From: Limnephilus marmoratus
Taxonomy: Eukaryota; Arthropoda; Insecta; Trichoptera; Limnephilidae
NCBI GenBank assembly: GCA_917880885.1
Contig: OU862917.1
Location: forward strand, 30,244,104-30,308,103
Length of the DNA: 64,000 bases
Reading direction: 5' to 3'
Of the stretch, positions 57,901-64,000 are shown in pieces. Made by a program: the position numbers and the translations under genes. How positions within the stretch are numbered: the stretch's first letter is position 1; the number at the start of each line of letters is the position of its first letter. Under the pieces are notes generated by a model. It worked only from the letters and a program-made list of their open reading frames with translations. It was not told the origin of the DNA and did no database searches.

Positions 57901-59273
57901 GGGGGATGCCCCCTTCCAGAGGAGGCCCAAGCCGAGGTATGTGACACTGACTCACTGCATTCCCTTATTACTAAAACTCGCAAACTTGAATTACAATTAC
58001 AAACAAACTGCCAAATCGCACATTATCTGCCTGTAAGTAATTCAGACGATGAGACGATGTATGAATGTGAGTGAGGCAAAAAGACGATGAGACGATGTAT
58101 GAATGTGAGTGAGGCAAAAAGTGTGTGCCAAGACCGAGTTGTTTGGCGGTCCGTCCTCTCTGCCTACCCCTGCGGGGAAACGGCGTGATAGTTAGTTAGT
58201 TAAGTAATTCAGCCGATTAGGCCCAAATAAGCGGCTGTCCCAAAGAAGCCAAGTTTAAGGTAAGCAAAAACAATAAATATTATTTATTGAGCATTTTGTA
58301 CGTATTTTTGCATATTTTGAATGAGATGGGAACTCCCCTTAGGCATGTCACACGCCCGCACTTCTTTATAAAATTCGTTTACTGAGACTTGTCATCAGTG
58401 GCGTATAGGGAATGCAATCTCGTTCTTGCGAGATCTCGGCCCCTTTTAGCGAGATTGATCTCGGACAAAAAAGGGCGAGAAGCGCGGACTGGCACGGACG
58501 GAGTTGCGATCTGTCGGTTTTGTTCGATGTGCGTGAGGCAGCGGCCTGAGGTAGCAGTCGCTAACTGTCATAAACTGTCATACAAAATGACAACACCTGT
58601 TGAAAATAAAAATAACTTTTCGGAGGTGATGACGTCACACTATTCACTACAGACACGGTGGTTTTTGGGGGATCTTGAAAAATTAAAACTTTGACAATTA
58701 TTTTAACTATTAAAACTAACTCTAAAAATAAAATAAAATATGCAGTTATTTAAGTTAGAAGGTCATTAGTCATTAAAAAAATTGGACTGGAGTTCATTAT
58801 TGCGGAGGGTCTTGAGTATTATCAGCTCCTTGGCCTGTTCGGACTGCTCCAATTGCACCTGCTCAGGGCCAAACTTGCTAAAAAGAGCAATTTCTACACA
58901 GCCCACCTGAAATTAAAAAAAGAAATTGACTCTGGCCCGCCACAGAAATAATGCTTGTATTATTATTAAAAGTGTGATCCTTTTCTATTTCAACCACCTT
59001 ATAGAAACATTAATAATTGAGTGGTTACAATAGAATTCTCAGTGGCAAGATTATATTATGTTTTATTTTAATTTATTCCATTATTCTAGATGGCGCGCAA
59101 GCATCAGCGGAGGCTCCTGGCAGATTGCAGAACCATCCAAGAAGAGTTGTTCTTTCCCTTCTTTCCCCTCGGCGCCCCTTTCCGGCACTTTCCCCTCTAC
59201 TGCCTCAATGGGGGACATCAACTCCCGCCTCGAGTCCCTGTGTCTCCAGATGACGGAGCAGGCCATCAACTGA
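51981..59273 (+). CDS. smg: Smaug homologue (SAM-domain translational repressor)
   Basis: Five coding exons: 51981-52450, 52536-53218, 53320-53538, 57720-57936, 59090-59273. All have GT/AG borders and matching phases, giving 590 residues. The N-terminal SSR region (exon 1) has FCNQVGGVAGVFEGW, LPLLKPGNDKAK and the exon 1/2 junction SDRRSLTVLLKHLENHV. The SAM domain (about 346-408, spanning exons 2 and 3) includes MSTVAHWLKTLRLHKY and the RNA-binding patch TKGARHKLLLSIRKL. A PHAT-like helical region (about 430-530) follows, and the last exon ends DINSRLESLCLQMTEQAIN, as in vertebrate SAMD4. Smaug binds stem-loops in maternal mRNAs and recruits deadenylation and translational repression in the cytoplasm. 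The protein is shorter than Drosophila Smaug (about 1000 residues) and closer to SAMD4 proteins. The first ATG is used; a second in-frame ATG follows at 51996. An alternative exon in the 4.2 kb intron 3 cannot be excluded. Confidence 0.92.
53918..54055. mobile_element. Small inverted-repeat element in Smaug intron 3
   Basis: CAGAATTAAAACAATTCATC, AAATTCAAGTTCTGTTACT on the left are mirrored by AGTAATAACAGAACTTTT and GAAGAATTGTTCAAATTC on the right. The arms are about 50 bp and imperfect. Confidence 0.5.
54598..54835 (-). mobile_element. Diverged SINE A in Smaug intron 3
   Basis: GGCATCCCCAATTTGGGG, CAGATCTGGTTAGGAAACAT and CAACTTTCCGTTCTGGATAG are diverged reverse SINE A landmarks. Confidence 0.5.
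55434..55645 (-). pseudogene. Non-LTR retrotransposon C-terminal fragment in Smaug intron 3
   Basis: The minus strand reads DDRIPRKILSVIPEGRRPVG, RPRNSWAKQLQKLCEERM, then DRDKWRRLVDAVGPRPE and a stop (TAG). The order VGRPRxxW, then DRxxWRxxVxA is the usual C-terminus of many insect LINE ORF2 proteins. About 66 codons are intact with no reverse-transcriptase core. It lies antisense in the intron. Confidence 0.7.
55650..57060. repeat. Repeat family G, interrupted
   Basis: 55650-55880 and 56746-57060 together match 7500-8085. The middle (55881-56745) is an insertion. Confidence 0.55.
55881..56236. mobile_element. Foldback element with about 147-bp near-perfect arms
   Basis: The left arm (TTTTAACAAAACAAAAAACG to GGAGTCGGTGTCAG) is mirrored by CTGACACCGACTCC to TTTTTTGTTTTGTTAAAATT. 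A 60-nt spacer separates them. It is followed (56237-56745) by a sequence ending CCTCCTCCTTTTTGAAGTCG, an insect retroelement-associated phrase, so it may be part of one larger insertion. Confidence 0.65.
57240..57586 (+). repeat. Short interspersed repeat ending CTAGT
   Basis: It contains TCTGTCTGTCTGTTCACAAT, AAAACTTCTTAACGGATTTT and the terminal GCCGGAACTTCAGCTAGT. This closely resembles the tails of other elements here that end in CTAG before T. Possibly Helitron-like. Confidence 0.4.
58405..58490 (+). mobile_element. MITE J terminal fragment
   Basis: TAGGGAATGCAATCTCGTTC, TTGCGAGATCTCGGCC and TTAGCGAGATTGATCTCGGA match the left end of the element at 14632. No right end follows. Confidence 0.6.
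58575..58800. repeat. Repeat K, uninterrupted copy
   Basis: Matches 20171-20371 plus 20805-20838. It overlaps the end of an exon-like minus-strand frame (58766-58906). Confidence 0.55.
58766..58906 (-). other. Exon-like open frame of unknown origin in Smaug intron 4
   Basis: On the minus strand a strong acceptor (TTTTTTTAATTTCAG) is followed by 46 open codons and TAA. The peptide begins VGCVEIALFSKFGPEQ, continues with a Gln/Glu-rich helical-looking VQLEQSEQAKELIILKTL and ends NNELQSNFFND. Codon use is more host-like than the surrounding DNA. The last codons (ELQSNF) and the following bases are shared with repeat K at about 20.8 kb, where another acceptor-like CGCAG precedes the same frame. 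I do not recognise the protein. It could be a terminal exon of a nested gene, a captured gene fragment or a transposon exon. Confidence 0.35.
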
Positions 59274-59342
59274 AGTTCCCATCAGGCTATCAACTGAAGC
59301 ATGTGATTTTGTATTTGTTCATGTTTACGTTAATTTCAAATT

Positions 59343-59575
59343 GAAACCTAACCTAACTGAATTATTTTACATAACTAGGCCTGTGACCTTGTATGTGTTC
59401 GTATGTATGTTGCTTTTGAATGGTTTCCAAATTGAAACTAACCTAACTGAAGTGAAATTGAAAAACATTATTATTTTGCATAACTAGGCCTGCCTGGTGT
59501 GTTCATATTATTTATGTTGCTTTTAAATGGTTTCCAAATTGAAACTTAACCTAAGTGAAGTGAAACTGAAAAACT
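59343..59575 (+). repeat. Three diverged units of about 95-110 bp after the Smaug stop
   Basis: TTGAAACYTAACCTAACTGAA occurs three times (about 59341, 59432 and 59539), with ACATAACTAGGCCTG between units and ATGTTGCTTTTRAATGGTTT in two spacers. Confidence 0.7.
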
Positions 59576-59822
59576 TATTTTACATTCATCCATCGCTTGG
59601 AATCTCTCTGTCTTTATATTATTGTGACAGAGCGGGAAATCATTTGCGACTGCTGACTAAATTGTGAATGTATTTGTTAATAATAATACTATGTGTATGT
59701 TTGTTGCTTTTAAATAATTGTTCTAAATGTTTAACTCTAACCGAACCGTACTGAATTTGTGATTTCATCATAAAGAGATTTATTTGCATGCCATAAAAAA
59801 AAATGAACAGCCGATAAACGTG

Positions 59823-60353
59823 CATTAACGAGTCAAATGCCGGAACATTTCGCGGAACTTCGCGAAAAAACACTAAAAAACCACCACTTTGAATTTTGAA
59901 TTGAATGTTTTGTTGATAAATTTTGAGCTATTGTATATTTTATTGACTGAAACACGTTCACAACACAATAAACTATCCGCTAAAATCACATTACTTGCAT
60001 TTATTACGTAAATTAATAGGTTTTACGACGTTTTAATCGCGATACAAATACATCGCGATAATGATAACGACCGTTAATTTCGCGATAAAATCTGACAGCG
60101 CATTGTCATGGAGAAATCGTTTTAAAAATAATCCAGTGTGGCAATTCGAGTGAAATCTTTAACACTACCTAGAGTAATGATGGCGCAAGCGATTTTGACA
60201 CTGTTCTTCATACAAATGTCGTACATATAAGGGTCAAAATCGCAGACCAAAAGTTTTTCAAAGACAATATTATTCAAATATTTGAATTATTTTCTGCGCC
60301 TGCGCATTAGGACCCGCGCGCCGGCGCGTCTCTGGCATTTGACCGGTTAAAAA
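59823..60353. mobile_element. Possible MITE with short inverted ends
   Basis: GAGTCAAATGCCGGAAC on the left and TCTGGCATTTGACCGGTTAA on the right are imperfect inverses. The interior has CGCGATA-rich DNA and a GC-rich palindrome (GCGCGCCGGCGCG) near the right end. Boundaries are uncertain. Confidence 0.35.
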
Positions 60354-60752
60354 TGCTACAGCATTATTATGTTTTCTGACAGAAGGATTATATTCCTATA
60401 ACTTCAATAGTCTTATCCTTTTGATAAATATATCAATTAAATAATATATAAGTCCCGATAATTAATTATCGCCAACTTTCTACGAGATTGATTTTTAAAC
60501 AGTAGTTTATTTGGAACAAGTTATTTTTTGTTGTATCAATGTTATATTTAGCATGACTGAGTGTGTAAAATGGTTTTTTATTACTTTCAGATAATATTGT
60601 ACAATTCTTTTGTTATGATGTATAATAAGGTTTAGAATTAATATGTATATCCGTTGACCTGATGATGTTTTCTTCTGTGATCCACCAATTTTAAAAACAA
60701 CCGTACTATTCTTGAAATATTTGAATCATTTGTTATCTTAATGGGACTAAAA

Positions 60753-61014
60753 CAGTGGTTTAGCGACAATTTACCGGCCCCGAGTTTGTCAACGTTCAAC
60801 GAGTCGTGTTAAATCAATGTTTGTAGCTATTCCTAACAAGCATCATCACTCCCCTTCTTGCCTTGACGAGAATGATGCTATTGTTATTGGATGTTTTATA
60901 TCTTGATTTCCAGAAAAGACAGTGAGAAATAATAAGAATGTTCTTTTTTTTTTGCTGTGTTTACTCATGCTGCTTGACTTATTAACAAATGCCCGGGCAG
61001 TCGCTAAACCACTG
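60753..61014. mobile_element. hAT-like MITE, 262 bp
   Basis: The perfect 15-bp ends CAGTGGTTTAGCGAC/GTCGCTAAACCACTG are flanked by GACTAAAA (60745-60752) and GACTAATA (61015-61022), a 7-of-8 match expected of a hAT target duplication. No coding capacity. Confidence 0.75.
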
Positions 61015-61022
61015 GACTAATA

Positions 61023-62807
61023 TCTCGCAAATTATAACATAGTGTCATCACAATTTCAATTAAAAATGTTAATTAAGTATGTTTATTTAAACTTTACAAG
61101 TTTTTAAATTATTTTTTTTATCAGTTGGTCAAATAAGGTAATACTGTTTTACATTATCTTTAAGTTTAACTGACATGTACTGGATGCAATATTATTGTTC
61201 AACAACACTTTTTGTGTACATTGTTTACGTACTTTACAAGTAAAGTTGTTGCTTTCGTATGTTTTATTATATGTATATTTTTGTTCATTGAAGTTTAATG
61301 TGACAACACACGTAAAATTAGTAAAAATGTGTGCCGGCATTTTGTGCATTTGAAATGTCGAAAGAAATCACCATTCTATTTAAATTTACACAGCATTAAA
61401 TCTAAGGAGCAAAATCATGTTATATAGTTATGTATAATATTTGTCTGTCTCGTGTCCATGTTTAGTATTGTTACCTGACAACGAAAAAAATATTATATTA
61501 ATAGAGTATAAGCATAAAAGCTTATTAATCATGTTTATTTTATGCATATTTGATTCATTGCACATGTTATATATGTTTGTTTGTCCCAAAATCATTTACG
61601 AAGCAAATTTCATGACAATATTTAGTTTCAAGGTTCTTTTTCTTCAAGATACATTATTATTTGGTTTTTTTCAATGTCCTATATTCGTGTCGGTACATTA
61701 TGTATCAGATATTTGAGTATTGTGTCTTATCGGAACCTTCTCTGGATCGAAAGAGATATTTTTTGTACAAAAAGAACATTTACTTGACTCCCATAATATA
61801 TTTTTAGCTACTTAGCATATTATTAATGAATTAAATTAAAACACATGTAACTTATGATCGTAGTTCTCAGTACCCCGCTATATGTATTTTAACATGGCAA
61901 CACTGAATTTTTAATCCATTCCTTTTGTTACATAACTGTTTTTATTTTATTATTATTTATAAACCCAGTGTTGATATTTACACTTTAATCTTTTGTTTAT
62001 TATTATTAATGCTTTCCAAAGAATAATCTTTACTGTATATTTATAAATTATAATCGAATATCAGACTTGTCAAAACAGAATATATTATGGAGAATTTAAT
62101 ATTTATATTAGGTTTAAATTTACATTACGCATAGTTTTAACTAAATGATGGCTTCTGATCTTTTCTATTTTACAATTAAAATGTTCAATGGCCAGTTCAA
62201 TTAAAAAAAAAGTAGTTATTCAATTAAATTTATCTAGATTCGTAATGTTTTTCAATTTAGCGTCATATTTTTGTAAGCAGTTTTGCATTGATTAGTGAGT
62301 ATGTGAATCGCTTAAGTAATTATATACATTAAAAAATATATTTTAACTAAAAGGCTGTAATATAAACTCCTATAGATGAATACTTTGAATTTCTTAGGTG
62401 TGATTTGTAAAGTTAAATTGTTCGACAAATTATTAATATTAAATTTATCATTGTGCTTTAACACTAATTTTTTCAAAATTCCACGGCCTCTTTTATCGTT
62501 AAAAATCGTACGTTTAATTATTATCTCTTAAATGTAGAAGTCGTCATAAAAATTACTATTACTTTTGAAAATCTAGACAGCATCAAACGATACACCAAAA
62601 TTGCACAAATTTATCGTCCAAATGGATCATTACGATTTAATCATATTATCGAGTAGATATAAGCATAAAGTAATCACTGCATCTTAAAAAATATATTATT
62701 TACAAGTTTTTTAGTATAAATTACAATACTTTTCTTTCTACCTGCGTAATTTTGTCGAAAGGCCTTACTTACAAATTCTACCATTTTTGTACTCATTGAA
62801 TGTTTAA
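61023..62807. other. AT-rich flank or distal 3' UTR of Smaug
   Basis: No gene recognised. The 91-codon frame at 61441-61716 is hydrophobic AT-rich translation without a motif. This could be UTR, but I cannot show it. Confidence 0.4.
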
Positions 62808-63324
62808 GGTTAAACATTACGTATGTTATAATCTACGCATTCACAGTTTGCGCCAATAAAATTATTTTAGTTTTTTAATACTTTTAGCACATTACGCTTT
62901 AAAATATTAAGGTAAATTAATTGTTTGCATCTGTACATATTTAATATGAATATAAATAAATAGTTTTGTCCACAAACATACCCAAATCTTTCAAGAGAGG
63001 CTGAAAAATTCAATTTTGTATCGGTGACTCAATCGAATATTGTATTTTTCAGCCTCTCTTGAAAGATTTGGGTTTGTTTATGAACCAAACTATTTATTTA
63101 TATTCATATTAAATATGTATGGGCGCAAACCATTAATTCACCTCAATATTTTTAAGCAAAATGTTCAAAAAGTATTCTTCTTTCGTATGGTGGGGCGTCA
63201 GAGGGGGACATCTAGGTCTGCGAGCCAGGCTAGGGCCTCAGGCGTTGCCCTGTATTAAAAACCTAAAATAATTTAATTGGCGCCATCTGTGAATGCGTAG
63301 ATTATAATGTACGTGACGTTTAAA
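62808..63324. repeat. Large imperfect palindrome with a perfect 29-bp core stem
   Basis: 62981-63009 and 63044-63072 pair perfectly around a 34-nt loop. Pairing continues with gaps outward through TATTTAATATGAATATAAAT and ATAATCTACGCATTCACAG to about 62808 and 63324. The right arm has an extra segment of about 90 bp (about 63175-63255, AGGCTAGGGCCTCAGGCG) missing from the left. Confidence 0.8.
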
Positions 63325-63759
63325 CTTAATTTTTTGAAATGCTTCAGCATTCAGCAACCTAAGAAATGTCACATCTTATGATAATTTTTTTATCATACAT
63401 AGGTATATTTTTACATAGCATTTTTAGTCAAACAATAGTGTTGTAGCATTCTCTGGCTTCTTGGTTCTCTCAACTTTAACCTGGCAACAATACCAGGCGG
63501 CCGTGCCGAAGTTGACAGATTGAAGATTGAGAATGAAACAATTATTTACAATAGTAGGTACTCAGTGTCAATAGTTCTCTATGTGAATCAAAAGTTATTT
63601 ACTTACTTATTATTGTTAACAATGTATGTAGTAAAGTGTCAATTTACGATAGTGGTATTAGGGTTAAGAAGTGTTGCTGGTTTCAAAAGGTCTATGATAT
63701 AAGTTTTCTAATATGTTATTATGGATAAGGAGCAATTTAGTGAGTATCTCCCAGTGATT

Positions 63760-63915
63760 CATTAATTTTTGACCCGGTTTTGTGGAAAAATGATCCATTT
63801 TGTAACAACTAGATTGCTTTTGTGGCGTCTTGACTACATTTTGTGGCAGAAAGATCAATTTTGTAGTAACTAGATTGCTTTTGTGGCAACTGGCTTCATG
63901 TTGTGGCAAAAATTA
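63760..63915. repeat. Short tandem repeat, about 65-70 bp unit
   Basis: AACTAGATTGCTTTTGTGGC occurs twice (63807 and 63870), with ATTTTGTGGCAGAAA-like partners. The minus frame through it is repetitive translation, not a recognised gene. Confidence 0.55.
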
Positions 63916-64000
63916 ACTACGATGTATCATGTATCTTTAGATAAAGTAATTTCACTGCAAGCGTTTTGCAAATTATTTTGTGTTCATCTATTCACATTTC

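Larger units (their letters stand above)
59274..60752 (+). other. Probable Smaug 3' UTR, proximal part
   Basis: No further coding sequence. AATAAA occurs near 59967. Extent and polyadenylation site cannot be fixed. It contains the tandem repeat at 59343-59575 and an inverted element near 59823-60353. Confidence 0.4.

Noticed and set aside
61441..61716. 91-codon hydrophobic open frame as a membrane protein
   Set aside because: AT-rich sequence readily gives Phe/Ile/Leu-rich frames. No signal, no motif and no exon context.

Overview
The window is AT-rich, intron-containing animal DNA, almost certainly from an insect. It carries a homologue of the gap-gene bZIP factor giant, a homologue of the RNA-binding regulator Smaug, a canonical tRNA-Glu(CTC), and CCTAA/TTAGG-type telomere-like repeats. 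I cannot name the species. Only about 2.8 kb is host protein-coding sequence. Most of the rest is nested, mostly non-autonomous mobile elements, and most short open reading frames are chance or repeat-derived.

Layout: 0-20 kb is gene-free repeat mosaic. It holds repeat family C (split by a 2.1 kb insertion at 336-2434), non-LTR retrotransposon relics, MITEs, a tRNA-derived SINE (family A), a second retroposon (family B), a pair of tRNA-like sequences in an inverted element at 9.5-10.1 kb, and a TA-flanked MITE full of TCTCGCGAGA palindromes. 20-24 kb has two TTAA-flanked MITEs, one split by a Harbinger-like MITE. It also has the most unusual object in the window: a 1.26 kb insertion made of two LTRs in opposite orientation around a reverse-transcribed copy of tRNA-Lys (22.56-23.82 kb).

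27.0-30.7 kb holds the giant-like gene on the minus strand, with a single coding exon. A 1.86 kb element with long inverted repeats and a 9-bp target duplication is inserted directly after its stop codon and carries a telomere-like minisatellite. 30.7-40.7 kb is intergenic DNA with more MITEs and SINEs. 40.7-46.6 kb is framed by long inverted repeats built of short AATATCTAC units and contains the tRNA-Glu gene. 46.7-48.4 kb is a hAT-type element with a perfect 8-bp duplication.

52.0-59.3 kb is the Smaug gene on the plus strand: five coding exons, 590 codons, all splice phases consistent, with SSR, SAM and PHAT regions and a typical C-terminal tail. Its introns hold a SINE, a LINE relic, hairpin elements and an unexplained minus-strand exon-like ORF. 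59.3-64 kb is probable 3' UTR and flank with a short tandem repeat, a hAT MITE and a long hairpin.

The two protein genes act in early embryonic patterning in Drosophila (giant as a transcriptional repressor, Smaug as a translational repressor and mRNA-decay factor). They are about 20 kb apart on opposite strands, and nothing here shows that they are co-regulated.
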